A stretch of DNA of 64,000 bases from Bacillus sp. FJAT-28004 (GTDB taxonomy: Bacteria; Bacillota; Bacilli; Paenibacillales; Paenibacillaceae): contig NZ_LGHP01000001.1 in the NCBI RefSeq assembly GCF_001280845.1, positions 3,789,330 to 3,853,329 on the forward strand, given 5' to 3'. Of the stretch, positions 44,470 to 53,811 are shown piece by piece. The number at the start of each line of letters is the position of its first letter. The stretch's first letter is position 1. A program made the position numbers and the translations under genes. Under the pieces are notes generated by a model, which had not been told where the DNA came from, searched no databases, and was given only the letters and a program-made list of their open reading frames with translations.

Positions 44470-44506
44470 GAAAAACACATTACATTCGGAATGGTGGTGT
44501 CTGCTC

Positions 44507-46999
44507 ATGGAAAAGGAGAACACGGTTGTGCTTCCAGGTATGAAACGGATAGGTCTAGCTCAGACGATGTTGCAGAAAGGTCGGGAATGGGCGGCTGCAC
44601 GGCGGTTCATTCAAGTCATATTAGCCAAAAAGTGGACGTTTCTACTTGTAGGAGTAGCTTTCTTGCTCGGAAGAGCGGTTATACTCGAGTCGCTGATGCC
44701 GTTTGCCATTGCTTATTTCGCCGTTATTTACTTTATGAGAAGGGATATTTACCCGTGGGTAGCGATATCCTTAGTGGCCGGCAGCTGGCTGGCAGCTGAT
44801 CCTGCACCGATGTGGATTGCAATGGAGATTGCCGTACTATTTCTGTTTCTGAAGGGTTTGGAAACCTACGAGAAGGCTGAGCTGTCATCGGCGCCAATTC
44901 TTGTGTTCGCATCAACGCTGATGGTACAGATGTTCAGCATATTTATAGGGGACGAGCTAAGCTGGTACAATTTCATGCTCGTAGTGGTAGAGGCTGCACT
45001 CGGTTTTGTACTCACATTAGTTTTCATACAAGCTATACCGGTGCTCACGATGACCAAGAAATCAGCTTCTCTCAAAAATGAGGAAATTATTTGTTTAATG
45101 ATTTTACTCGCCTCGGTTATGACGGGGGCTGTGGGATGGGTGTTTTACGGAATGTCAGTAGAGCATGTGATGTCACGTTATATGCTGCTGCTCTTTGCTT
45201 TAGCAGGTGGTGCACCGCTTGGCGCTTCGGTCGGTGTGGTTGCAGGACTCATTCTAAGCTTGGCTGACTTTGGTGCAGTCGTTCAAATGAGCTTACTCGC
45301 ATTTGCGGGCTTGCTGGCTGGTCTGCTGCGTGATGGCGGCAAAATGGCAGCGGCATTCGGAATGTTGCTTGGAACATCGATTTTATCCATATATGTAGGA
45401 AGTCAGGCTGATGTTATGAGCTCGACTTGGGAGTCGGTTGCAGCCGCAACGCTGCTCATGCTAACACCGCGTATTATGATCCGCACGATTTCACGGTATG
45501 TGCCGGGTACGAATGAGCATGCCAAATCGCAGCATGATTATGCGAAGCGGGTACGTGAGGTGACAGCGGACCGTGTATCGCAGTACTCAGAAGTGTTCCG
45601 TCAGCTGTCGATGAGCTTTGGCCAGCTCAATAGCAGCGTTACGACGGTAAAAAGGGAGGATGAGATCAGCCATTTTATGAATGCGGTTGCTGAGCGCAGC
45701 TGTGCCAATTGCCATCGGCAAAATGCTTGCTGGGAGGATAAGTTTTTTCATACGTACAAAATGATGACCGATATGATGTCTGTTGTAGAGGAGAAACGGG
45801 TTCCGTCCCCTAAGGAAATACCGCGTGCTTGGTCGGCGCATTGCGTCAAATCCTCGCAGGTTCTTGTTGATATGACCCAGCAGTACGAGCTTTATCAAAA
45901 TAATATGCACTGGAAGAAGCAAATATGCGACTCGCGTCAGCTTGTTGCGGATCAATTGCAGGGCGTGTCGCAGGTAATGGAGGATTTGGCTAAAGAAATT
46001 AAAAGGGAGGGGCAAACGCTTCATCTGCAGGAAGAGCAAATTCGAGAGGCGGTGGAAGGACTGGGATTATCCGTACAAGGGATTGATATTGTGAGCTTGG
46101 AGGAGGGGAATGTGGATATAGAGGTGTACCATACGTTTGGACAGGGCTATGATGAGTGCCGGAAAATAATCGCACCGCTGCTTAGTGATATTTTGGGAGA
46201 ACATATTGCTGTGAAGTCGGAGCATTCCCCAACAAGAAGCGGTGAGCCGTCTTTAGTCGCGTTTGGTTCGGCCAAGCAGTACGAGGTGGAGACCGGCATA
46301 GCGGGTGCCGCCAAGGGAGGAGATCTGCTGTCTGGTGACAGCTTCAGTATGGTGGAGCTTGGAAATGGTAAGTTTGCAGTCGCAATTAGCGATGGGATGG
46401 GTAATGGGGAGCGAGCGCGGCAGGAAAGCAGCGCGGCATTGTCGATCCTGCAGCAGCTGCTGCAATCTGGCATGGATGAGAAGCTGGCGGTGAAGTCGGT
46501 TAACTCGGTGCTCTTATTACGTTCATCTGATGAAGTATTTGCTACCGTCGATTTGGCGATTGTTGATCTTTATACGGCGCAAACGACGTTTATGAAGATA
46601 GGGTCAACGCCAAGCTTTATTAAACGAGGAAATGAGGTCATTCCGATAACCGCGAACAATTTGCCGATTGGCATTCTTCAAGATATTGACGTCGACTTTG
46701 TGTCGATGCAGATGCAATCGGGTGATACGCTGGTCATGATGAGCGATGGCATTTATGATGCGCCGGGCCTTGCCGTTAATAAGGAGCTCTGGATGAAACG
46801 AATTATTAGCGAACTGGCGACGGATGATCCGCAAGAAATGGCGGATGCACTGCTTGAGAAGGTCGTGCGTCATCATAATGGAGAGATCTTGGATGATATG
46901 ACCGTGCTTGTTGCGCGAATCGATAAACATTTGCCGGAATGGGCTTCCTTCCGTTTCCCAGGTGTGACGCGTATGGAGCGTCCAAGGACGGTGAGCTGA
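44507..46999 (+). CDS. spoIIE: Stage II sporulation protein E (SpoIIE phosphatase)
   Basis: An 830-residue protein. Residues 30-310 hold about ten membrane segments, a central FtsZ-interacting and oligomerisation region follows, and the last about 230 residues form a PP2C phosphatase with GDSFSM, ISDGMGNGERA, MMSDGIYDAP and DDMTVLV. SpoIIE dephosphorylates SpoIIAA, which frees sigma-F in the forespore. The frame opens at 44468, but that ATG lies inside the TATAAT of the promoter; the ATG at 44507 follows GGTGGTG and begins MEK, like B. subtilis. Confidence 0.97.
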   Translation: MEKENTVVLPGMKRIGLAQTMLQKGREWAAARRFIQVILAKKWTFLLVGVAFLLGRAVILESLMPFAIAYFAVIYFMRRDIYPWVAISLVAGSWLAADPAPMWIAMEIAVLFLFLKGLETYEKAELSSAPILVFASTLMVQMFSIFIGDELSWYNFMLVVVEAALGFVLTLVFIQAIPVLTMTKKSASLKNEEIICLMILLASVMTGAVGWVFYGMSVEHVMSRYMLLLFALAGGAPLGASVGVVAGLILSLADFGAVVQMSLLAFAGLLAGLLRDGGKMAAAFGMLLGTSILSIYVGSQADVMSSTWESVAAATLLMLTPRIMIRTISRYVPGTNEHAKSQHDYAKRVREVTADRVSQYSEVFRQLSMSFGQLNSSVTTVKREDEISHFMNAVAERSCANCHRQNACWEDKFFHTYKMMTDMMSVVEEKRVPSPKEIPRAWSAHCVKSSQVLVDMTQQYELYQNNMHWKKQICDSRQLVADQLQGVSQVMEDLAKEIKREGQTLHLQEEQIREAVEGLGLSVQGIDIVSLEEGNVDIEVYHTFGQGYDECRKIIAPLLSDILGEHIAVKSEHSPTRSGEPSLVAFGSAKQYEVETGIAGAAKGGDLLSGDSFSMVELGNGKFAVAISDGMGNGERARQESSAALSILQQLLQSGMDEKLAVKSVNSVLLLRSSDEVFATVDLAIVDLYTAQTTFMKIGSTPSFIKRGNEVIPITANNLPIGILQDIDVDFVSMQMQSGDTLVMMSDGIYDAPGLAVNKELWMKRIISELATDDPQEMADALLEKVVRHHNGEILDDMTVLVARIDKHLPEWASFRFPGVTRMERPRTVS

Positions 47000-47097
47000 G
47001 TATAGAAGTAACACATGGATAGTGAGATAGTATATAAAATTAAAACAATGAATGAGGGGTACTTGAACAGTGAGCTAGTATCCATGTTATTCTTTGG

Positions 47098-47166
47098 GCA
47101 AGCAGTAGCCTATTTGTCTGTCGGCTGACTCACGCTGACGGCGAACGGGCTATTGCTATTCTTTTT
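47098..47166 (+). terminator. Terminator after spoIIE
   Basis: AGCAGTAGCC (47101-47110) pairs with GGCTATTGCT (47148-47157), with further inner pairing of GTCNGC-type arms, followed by ATTCTTTTTA. Confidence 0.75.
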
Positions 47167-47557
47167 ACATAAAAATTAATTTAGGAACCAAGTTTAGACT
47201 TGCTTTATTGAATTGACTGACGATTCGGTAATCTCACTAATAGGATTACATAAACGAAAACTTTATTTTTGAAACATCAATCTCTCATACATTCATTCAA
47301 CGATCATTTCCGGTCGATGAAAGATACAGGGGCGTATGAAGTTTAGTTATGTCCAACGTCAGTGCATAGTAATAACTTAAAAGAAATCGTTATACATATT
47401 GGTCTGCTTAACATGCTTATTTTTTAGTGAGAAAAACGGGTGAGTCGTATAAATACAAGTAATATTGGTTTATCTTGCTCGCAAATATCAATTTTTCACT
47501 AGTCTAGCTGTTTATCCCTCTCAAAAAAGGCAAAGCTAATAGAAAGGCAAAAAGGCG
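47167..47557. other. 391-base gap with no gene, AT-rich
   Basis: No protein frame, RNA gene or promoter of good quality is seen. TAGTGAGAAAAA near 47427 and TTTTTCACTA near 47492 are distantly complementary. Before the terminator, ACATGGATA (47013-47021) and TATCCATGT (47080-47088) form another spaced inverted repeat. Confidence 0.5.
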
Positions 47558-47677
47558 AAGCCTATGCTTACGAAGCTGCGTTTGATTCTCAAACGCTAAG
47601 CCTATGCTTACGAAGCTGCGTTTGATTCTCAAACGCTAAGCCTATGCTTACGATGCTGCGTTTGATTCTCAAACGCT
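47558..47677 (+). repeat. Three perfect tandem 40-nt hairpin units before the vWA gene
   Basis: Units at 47558-47597, 47598-47637 and 47638-47677 differ by one base (CGAAGCT versus CGATGCT in the last). Each reads AAGCCTATGCTTACGAAGCT, then the hairpin GCGTTTG-ATTCT-CAAACGC. The last hairpin is 3 bases from AGGAGG. Compared with the rplY locus the stem is GCGTTTG/CAAACGC in place of AGTTTTG/CAAAACT, both fully paired. Confidence 0.88.
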
Positions 47678-47695
47678 TGAGGAGGGTAAATCATT

Positions 47696-48421
47696 ATGAA
47701 GCAAATTTTGTTGATTACAGATGGATGCTCTAATGTGGGACTAAGTCCAGTGATAGCGGCGGCACATGCGCAATCAGATGGAATTTCAGTAAATGTAGTA
47801 GGCGTACTCGATCATGGTGATGTAGGAGAGCTGGGTGCAGCTGAGATTGATGAGATTGCGCGTGCAGGCGGCGGGCTAAGCAGAATGGTGAACATGCGTC
47901 AGCTTTCGCAGACTGTTCAGATGATGACACGCAAGACGGTTGTGCAGACGATCCAATTAGCGGTTCAGAAGGAACTGAAGCAGGTGCTTGGCAATGGCTC
48001 AATCGAAGCGCTGTCGCCGGAGAAGCGCGGTGACGTTGTGCGTGTAATCGATGAGCTTGGGGAGACATCGAATTTGCAAGTAGCGCTCCTTATCGATGCC
48101 AGCGCCAGCATGAAGCCAAAGCTGGCTGCCGTGGAAGAGGCGATACGCGATTTAATGCTCAGCCTGCAAGCTAGACAGGGGAAAAGCGAAATTTCCGTAT
48201 TTCATTTCCCTGGATCGAGACATGGGGACGATTGTTTAATGGATTTGGGCTGGACGAGTCACTTGAATGGCGTTCATGCCATCTTCCCGAGACTGCAAAT
48301 GGGCGGAACAACGCCAACAGGCCCTGCGATAATGCATGTTATTGATTTTTATCGTCAAGGCGATTATGGTAGACAGAGCAGAGACGAAACGGATGGGATG
48401 ATGAGTGACTACGTCGTTTAA
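47696..48421 (+). CDS. yabS: von Willebrand factor A protein, YabS-like, permuted domain order
   Basis: A 241-residue cytosolic protein. Its N-terminus (LLITDGCSNVGLSPV, VNVVGVLDHGDVGE, EIARAGGGLS) looks like the second half of a vWA domain, while the C-terminal half holds the start: LLIDASASMK with MIDAS residues D134, S136, S138 and GGTTPTGPA for the Thr. All MIDAS parts are present but in circularly permuted order. It overlaps the kinase gene by 17 bases, as yabS-yabT do in B. subtilis. A partner of the kinase is likely; the ligand is unknown. Confidence 0.85.
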   Translation: MKQILLITDGCSNVGLSPVIAAAHAQSDGISVNVVGVLDHGDVGELGAAEIDEIARAGGGLSRMVNMRQLSQTVQMMTRKTVVQTIQLAVQKELKQVLGNGSIEALSPEKRGDVVRVIDELGETSNLQVALLIDASASMKPKLAAVEEAIRDLMLSLQARQGKSEISVFHFPGSRHGDDCLMDLGWTSHLNGVHAIFPRLQMGGTTPTGPAIMHVIDFYRQGDYGRQSRDETDGMMSDYVV

Positions 48422-49328
48422 GGTTGATCTCCGCCGTGGCATGGTGGTGGTTGGCAAGTGGAAACAAGGGCGGTACCGGGTAGAGAGGTTGCTTGGAGAA
48501 GGCGCAAACGGTAAAGTATATCTCGTACAGCGTGATCGCAGCTGGTATGCGATGAAGCTCGGTTTAGATGCACTCGATCTCCAATCGGAGATCAATGTGC
48601 TGCAGTCGATCGCCAAGCAGAAGCAATACGGGCAGGAATCCTTTTTATTCGACGTGGATGATTTGTACGGTCCGGATGGAAAGGAATATCCTTTTTATAT
48701 TATGCGCTATGTGCTTGGTTCCAAGCTGGATGATTACTTAAAGCAGCAAGGCACGGAGTGGTTTCCGTTAGTTGGCTTGAATCTGCTAGGCAAGCTGGCA
48801 AAGCTGCATCAAGCAGGGTGGGTATTTGGCGACCTGAAGGTAGAAAATGTGCTTGTTGCCGACTACGGTCATGTTGAGCTGGTCGATTTCGGAGGGGTTA
48901 CAACGGCAGGTAAAGCCGTTCGCCAATTTACTGAGATTTATGATCGGGGCTACTGGAATGAAGGCTCGCGATCTGCTGACCCGCGATACGATTTATTTTC
49001 TTTTGGTGTACTTTGCATACAGCTGCATGAACCAAAGCGTCTTCATCAGTTGACGGTGGAGCTGTTGCCGCAAAATCGTTCAGCCGAGGAGCTTATCTTG
49101 ATTGCTGAATCCAGTTCAGTATTAAAGCCGATTGCCGGTTGGCTGCGTAAAGCTTTTGCAGGACAATATTCGGATGCGGGGGAGGCTTCAGCAGCATGGC
49201 GTTTATTGATGCATAGACGCGACACCCATAGACCTTCTGCGACACCAGGATGGTTAAAGGGGCTTGCTGCCCTTTCAGCAGTCTTGCTTGGAACGTCGGT
49301 CTACTGGCTCATACGCAATGTGCTGTAG
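48405..49328 (+). CDS. yabT: Serine/threonine protein kinase, YabT-like
   Basis: A 307-residue Hanks-type kinase. Glycine loop GEGANGKVYLV (31-41), Lys51 in AMKLG, catalytic D143 in FGDLKVENV (Phe replaces His/Arg of HRD) and DFG at 161-163 are seen. A single membrane segment lies at the very C-terminus (about 285-305), so the kinase faces the cytosol. B. subtilis YabT is made at sporulation onset, is stimulated by DNA and phosphorylates RecA and AbrB. An Arg/Lys-rich patch near residues 10-24 could bind nucleic acid. Confidence 0.9.
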   Translation: MTTSFKVDLRRGMVVVGKWKQGRYRVERLLGEGANGKVYLVQRDRSWYAMKLGLDALDLQSEINVLQSIAKQKQYGQESFLFDVDDLYGPDGKEYPFYIMRYVLGSKLDDYLKQQGTEWFPLVGLNLLGKLAKLHQAGWVFGDLKVENVLVADYGHVELVDFGGVTTAGKAVRQFTEIYDRGYWNEGSRSADPRYDLFSFGVLCIQLHEPKRLHQLTVELLPQNRSAEELILIAESSSVLKPIAGWLRKAFAGQYSDAGEASAAWRLLMHRRDTHRPSATPGWLKGLAALSAVLLGTSVYWLIRNVL

Positions 49329-49367
49329 CGGCAACACGCAACGGGAAATGAAGGTGAGGTACAACCT

Positions 49368-50780
49368 ATGAATCTGCGAAACGAGCTTGAGAAAACAGCT
49401 GTAGACCGCAGGCTATGGTCGAAGGGAGATCGTATTGTTGTAGCGGTGTCCGGCGGTCCGGATTCGATGGCACTGCTGCATATGTTATCAGTTGTAGCAA
49501 AGAGCAATGAAATCTCCATTACTGCAGCTCATGTGAATCACGGCTTTCGAGTAGAAGAGTCGGCACATGAGCTGGTTGTCGTTAAGGAATTTGCGGAGCA
49601 GTTAGGGGTTATTTGTGAGACGGTCACTTTCGATATGCCGTCTTATATAGAAGAAACGCGAATGAATGGACAGGCTGCTTCACGCGAGAGGCGATACGCT
49701 TTTTTACATGAAATCGCATCACGTTATGGAGCCTCGCGTATTGCCCTCGCCCATCACGCAGATGATCAAGCGGAAACGGTTCTTATGCGCGTAATAAGAG
49801 GAACAGGTTTAACTGGACTAGCGGGGATTCTTAGCAAAAGACGAGAAAAAAACGTGGAACTTATTCGTCCGCTGCTTCGTATGAACAAGTCAGACCTTCT
49901 GCGTTACTGCGAACAGCATCAAATTCCTTACTGCACGGACAGCAGTAACAAGGAACGCCATTATTTCCGAAATATCATTCGGTTAGATATTTTACCGTAT
50001 TTATCAAAGCATAATCCGCACATATCCCAATCCCTTCAGCGGCTTGCTGAAGTAGCGGGAGCGGAAGACGAATGGATGGAGAAACAAACCGAAGCGTTAT
50101 TTGCGCAGCTCGTTACGTTATCCCCCAATGAATGCGCGATAAGCTGCGACGATTTGCATGGTCTCCACGTCGCTTTACAAAGGAGATTGATTAAACTAAT
50201 ATTAAGTTATCTTTCTAAGGAAACGGAAAAGATATCTTTTGAGCAGATTGAGACGATGAGGCTTGCTGCTTCCGCACATGCGCCTGCAACTTGGCGAATC
50301 GATGCCGGTGCCGGCATTTGCTGCGCTCGTGAATATGATAGAATGCGATGGATTCAAGTTCCGCAGCATGTATCCAAAGAAGCGAGTGCCTATTTGTGCG
50401 AGGTGGGAAGGGATAAATCTAGCTTGGCGATCGAGCAATGCGGGTGGACATTTGAATTTGCTTATACTTCAGCGATAGAAAGTTGCAAGCCTGCATCGCG
50501 TTACGAAGCCTGCTTTGATGCGTCGGAACTAACGTATCCGCTCGTTGTTCGAAATCGGCAGCCGGGAGACAGAATTCAGGTTTTAGGATTAAATGGTTCG
50601 AAAAAAGTGCAAGATATGTTCGTTGACGAGAAAGTTGCACCGCTGAAGAGAGAGCTATATCCATTGTTGTTTGATGGAGCTGGGAAATTACTCTGGATTC
50701 CGGGCATTCGCAGATCAAGTCATGCGCTTACGGATACACATACAAAAGACGTGTTATTCATAAGAGCAGGCAACGAATAA
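49368..50780 (+). CDS. tilS: tRNA(Ile)-lysidine synthase
   Basis: A 470-residue PP-loop ATPase that changes C34 of tRNA(Ile2) to lysidine, an essential step for AUA decoding. The PP-loop SGGPDS is at 28-33; AHHADDQAETVLMR and RPLLRMNKSDLLRYC are typical. The C-terminal TilS domain (about 390-465, RNRQPGDRIQVLGLNGSKKVQDMF) is complete. GAAGGTGAGG precedes the ATG. It is followed by hpt, as in most Bacilli. Confidence 0.96.
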   Translation: MNLRNELEKTAVDRRLWSKGDRIVVAVSGGPDSMALLHMLSVVAKSNEISITAAHVNHGFRVEESAHELVVVKEFAEQLGVICETVTFDMPSYIEETRMNGQAASRERRYAFLHEIASRYGASRIALAHHADDQAETVLMRVIRGTGLTGLAGILSKRREKNVELIRPLLRMNKSDLLRYCEQHQIPYCTDSSNKERHYFRNIIRLDILPYLSKHNPHISQSLQRLAEVAGAEDEWMEKQTEALFAQLVTLSPNECAISCDDLHGLHVALQRRLIKLILSYLSKETEKISFEQIETMRLAASAHAPATWRIDAGAGICCAREYDRMRWIQVPQHVSKEASAYLCEVGRDKSSLAIEQCGWTFEFAYTSAIESCKPASRYEACFDASELTYPLVVRNRQPGDRIQVLGLNGSKKVQDMFVDEKVAPLKRELYPLLFDGAGKLLWIPGIRRSSHALTDTHTKDVLFIRAGNE

Positions 50781-50830
50781 GAAGCACTGGTACACTCATA
50801 AATATAGTTAAAGCGTAGGGGGATTTACAC

Positions 50831-51370
50831 TTGCAGAACGATATTCAAGAAGTATTGTACGACGCGCAGCAAATTGGTGAGAAGGTTAAGGAACTAGGTG
50901 CAACACTGAGTAAAGATTTTAATGGGCGTAATCCGCTCGTTATTTGCGTTTTGAAAGGCGCGTTTATTTTCATGGCTGATTTGGTTAAGGAAATTACGGT
51001 GCCGCTTGAAATTGATTTTATGGCCGTGTCCAGCTATGGGCAATCCACTAAATCATCTGGTGTTGTCAAAATTATTAAAGACCTCGATGTTACAGTCGAA
51101 GGCCGCGATGTCCTCATTGTTGAAGATATTATCGACAGCGGACTGACACTTAGTTATTTGATTGATGTTCTAGAGCGTCGCAATGCGAAGTCTGTTACGG
51201 TAGTAACCTTGTTCGACAAACCTGGTCGCCGCACAGTTGATTTAGAAGCTGATTACAAGGGCTTCACGCTGCCGGATGAGTTTGTTGTCGGTTATGGACT
51301 GGATTATGCAGAACAATATCGTAACCTGCCTTATATTGGTATTTTGAAGCCGCAAGTTTATCAAAAATAA
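50831..51370 (+). CDS. hpt: Hypoxanthine-guanine phosphoribosyltransferase
   Basis: A 179-residue purine salvage enzyme making IMP and GMP from base and PRPP. The PRPP loop [13 protein letters not shown] and the flexible loop [11 protein letters not shown] are present. The start is TTG at 50831, 7 nt after TAGGGGGA. In B. subtilis HprT also partners with TilS in control of ftsH; the tilS-hpt-ftsH order is kept here. Confidence 0.96.
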   Translation: MQNDIQEVLYDAQQIGEKVKELGATLSKDFNGRNPLVICVLKGAFIFMADLVKEITVPLEIDFMAVSSYGQSTKSSGVVKIIKDLDVTVEGRDVLIVEDIIDSGLTLSYLIDVLERRNAKSVTVVTLFDKPGRRTVDLEADYKGFTLPDEFVVGYGLDYAEQYRNLPYIGILKPQVYQK

Positions 51371-51410
51371 TTGCGATTCACCCGTACATGCCCTTCTCCG
51401 TACACCTCTA

Positions 51411-51440
51411 TTGTTATGGAAAGTCATGATATGGTAAAAT
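51411..51440 (+). promoter_or_regulatory. Possible ftsH promoter
   Basis: TTGTTA at 51411-51416 and TAAAAT at 51435-51440 with an 18-base spacer, 28 bases before the ftsH ATG. Moderate match. Confidence 0.45.
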
Positions 51441-51468
51441 ATTTTAAGCGTCTGAGAGGAGGTTGGGG

Positions 51469-53466
51469 ATGAATCGGATCATCCGTAATACTGGTTTTTA
51501 TTTAATTATCTTTTTGGTGACCGTTGGGATTTTTCAATTTATCAGCAGCCAAAATAACACAACCGTTGGATTGCGTTACGATGAACTCGTTAAGGCAATT
51601 GAATCAGGGAATGTTAAAGAGTTAAGTGTTAAGTACGAGAACCAATCTTATTTTGTTTCCGGAAAATATAAAGTGAAACCTGCGGATGCAGAAAACGATC
51701 AATTCGTATCAAGGACTGGCGTTAGCGCTGAGCCTAAGATCGCTGAATGGTCGAAGCAGTATGGATTCGCTTATGAGACGAAGGAAATGGATCAGCCAAG
51801 CATTTGGCTTACGTTCCTTACCTCCATTATTCCGTTTGTCATCATCTTTGTCCTGTTCTTCTTCTTGATGAACCAAGCTCAAGGCGGCGGCGGCAAAGTC
51901 ATGAACTTTGGCAAGAGCAAAGCGCGGCTTTATGATAATGAGAAGAAGCGGATAACATTTGAGGATGTCGCTGGCGCTGACGAGGAGAAGCAAGAGCTCG
52001 TCGAGGTCGTAGACTTCTTGAAGGACCCGCGGAAATTCAACTTGGTAGGCGCTCGTATACCAAAGGGCGTATTGCTTGTTGGTCCTCCAGGTACAGGTAA
52101 AACCTTGCTTGCACGTGCAGTAGCAGGGGAAGCAGGCGTGCCGTTCTTCAGCATTTCTGGTTCAGATTTTGTTGAGATGTTCGTAGGTGTCGGCGCATCT
52201 CGTGTGCGTGACTTGTTCGAGAACGCGAAGAAAAATGCTCCTTGTATCATTTTTATCGATGAAATTGATGCGGTAGGTCGTCAACGTGGAGCCGGTCTTG
52301 GCGGCGGACATGATGAACGTGAGCAAACGCTCAACCAATTGCTCGTTGAAATGGACGGCTTTGGTGCTAACGAAGGCATTATTATTATTGCAGCAACTAA
52401 CCGTCCAGATATTCTTGATCCAGCCCTTCTTCGTCCGGGTCGTTTTGACCGTCAAATTACGGTTGATCGTCCTGACTTGAAAGGCCGTGAAGCGGTGCTT
52501 AAAGTTCATGCACGCAATAAGCCGCTTGCGAAGGATGTTAAGCTTGAAGTCATCGCAAGACGTACGACAGGTTTCAGTGGTGCTGATCTAGAGAACTTAC
52601 TTAATGAAGCAGCACTCCTAGCTGCTCGTCGCAATAAGAAAGATATCGCTATGGTTGAGGTTGATGATGCGATTGATCGGATTATTGTCGGTACGGAGAA
52701 GAAAAGCCGTGTTGTCAGTGATCGTGAGAAACGTATTGTTGCTTACCATGAGGCGGGACACACCATTGCAGGCTTCTTCTTGGAGCATGCGGATATGGTA
52801 CACAAGGTTACGATTATTCCTCGCGGCCGTGCTGGCGGATACGTCATCATGCTGCCGAAAGAAGATCGTATGCTTGTAACGAAGCAGGAGCTTCTTGACA
52901 AAATCACTGGATTGCTTGCAGGCCGTGTAGCGGAAGAGCTGTTTATCGGCGAAATCGGAACAGGTGCTTACAGTGACTTTAAACAAGCGACGGGTATCGT
53001 TCGCAGCATGATTATGGAATACGGTATGAGTGACAAGCTTGGACCGATGCAGTTCGGCAGCTCACAAGGCCAAGTATTCCTTGGACGTGATATTGGTCAT
53101 GAACAGAACTATTCCGATGCTATTGCATACGAGATAGATCAAGAAATGCAATCCATTATTACGGGCTGTTACGATCGTGCGAAGAAGCTACTGACAGAGA
53201 AGAGCAAGGAAATGCATTTGATTGCTCAAACGCTTCTTAGCGAAGAGACGCTTGAAATGGATCAAATCAAACGTTTGGTTGAGACTGGCACTTTGGAAGG
53301 CGGTCCTTCTACGGATACAGCTGAAACGAATGAGCCGACTACCGAGCCTATTGTTGAGACTGTTGGAGACGTGAAAGTGCGTATCCAAACTCGTGATCAA
53401 GACGAAGCGAAAGCTCCAAACCTTGAGAAACGGGATCAAACAGAAGATCCAGATAAGAACGAATAG
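51469..53466 (+). CDS. ftsH: ATP-dependent zinc metalloprotease FtsH
   Basis: A 665-residue membrane protease. Two membrane segments (about 10-28 and 108-128) flank an extracellular loop; then the AAA+ module with GPPGTGKT and [10 protein letters not shown], second region of homology, and the peptidase with HEAGH as zinc site. The last 60 residues are acidic and Thr/Glu-rich. FtsH degrades regulators and damaged membrane proteins and is needed for sporulation in B. subtilis. A TTG at 51463 is in frame, but AGGAGG at 51457-51462 is spaced for the ATG at 51469. Confidence 0.97.
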   Translation: MNRIIRNTGFYLIIFLVTVGIFQFISSQNNTTVGLRYDELVKAIESGNVKELSVKYENQSYFVSGKYKVKPADAENDQFVSRTGVSAEPKIAEWSKQYGFAYETKEMDQPSIWLTFLTSIIPFVIIFVLFFFLMNQAQGGGGKVMNFGKSKARLYDNEKKRITFEDVAGADEEKQELVEVVDFLKDPRKFNLVGARIPKGVLLVGPPGTGKTLLARAVAGEAGVPFFSISGSDFVEMFVGVGASRVRDLFENAKKNAPCIIFIDEIDAVGRQRGAGLGGGHDEREQTLNQLLVEMDGFGANEGIIIIAATNRPDILDPALLRPGRFDRQITVDRPDLKGREAVLKVHARNKPLAKDVKLEVIARRTTGFSGADLENLLNEAALLAARRNKKDIAMVEVDDAIDRIIVGTEKKSRVVSDREKRIVAYHEAGHTIAGFFLEHADMVHKVTIIPRGRAGGYVIMLPKEDRMLVTKQELLDKITGLLAGRVAEELFIGEIGTGAYSDFKQATGIVRSMIMEYGMSDKLGPMQFGSSQGQVFLGRDIGHEQNYSDAIAYEIDQEMQSIITGCYDRAKKLLTEKSKEMHLIAQTLLSEETLEMDQIKRLVETGTLEGGPSTDTAETNEPTTEPIVETVGDVKVRIQTRDQDEAKAPNLEKRDQTEDPDKNE

Positions 53467-53487
53467 TATTTTATGCTTAATTGTTAA

Positions 53488-53535
53488 AGATAGTCGCTTG
53501 GCTACTTGTAGAGTAGCGGGCGACTATTTTTTTCT
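53488..53535 (+). terminator. Terminator after ftsH
   Basis: ATAGTCGC pairs with GCGACTAT and an inner GCTACT with AGTAGC, followed by seven T residues. Confidence 0.9.
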
Positions 53536-53670
53536 TTATTAATGTTCGGATTTAGCCTATAATACGTGTATAAACCTCATTTAAAAAATAGAAATACTTA
53601 CATGAAGGCTTGTCTTTTATTGGCCAGATATTACATATATGTTACATAACAACGACGGTAACGTTTTTCA

Positions 53671-53687
53671 TGTCAATTATATTGACA
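53671..53687. promoter_or_regulatory. GlnR/TnrA-type operator before the nucleoside transporter
   Basis: TGTCAATTATATTGACA is a perfect palindrome (extended by CA/TG to 53669-53689) and fits TGTNA-N7-TNACA. Its centre lies about 50 bases upstream of the predicted start point, the position from which TnrA activates in B. subtilis. It is the second such site in the window. Confidence 0.7.
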
Positions 53688-53694
53688 TGTGTTA

Positions 53695-53722
53695 TTGACG
53701 TTTATTTTTTTGTAACTATAAT
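53695..53722 (+). promoter_or_regulatory. Promoter of the BMP-ABC operon
   Basis: TTGACG at 53695-53700 and TATAAT at 53717-53722 with a 16-base spacer, 90 bases before the ATG. Confidence 0.75.
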
Positions 53723-53811
53723 GAAATAATAGCGGCCAGTATCAGCAAGAATAAGAAGGTAAACAGGGGTTGCAGTGCTACACAAAAACTAAAGTAGGGG
53801 AGAAAACACGC

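Noticed and set aside
47558..47677. Three direct repeats of 40 nt as a possible CRISPR array
   Set aside because: There are no spacers between the repeats, they abut a ribosome binding site, and no cas genes are present.
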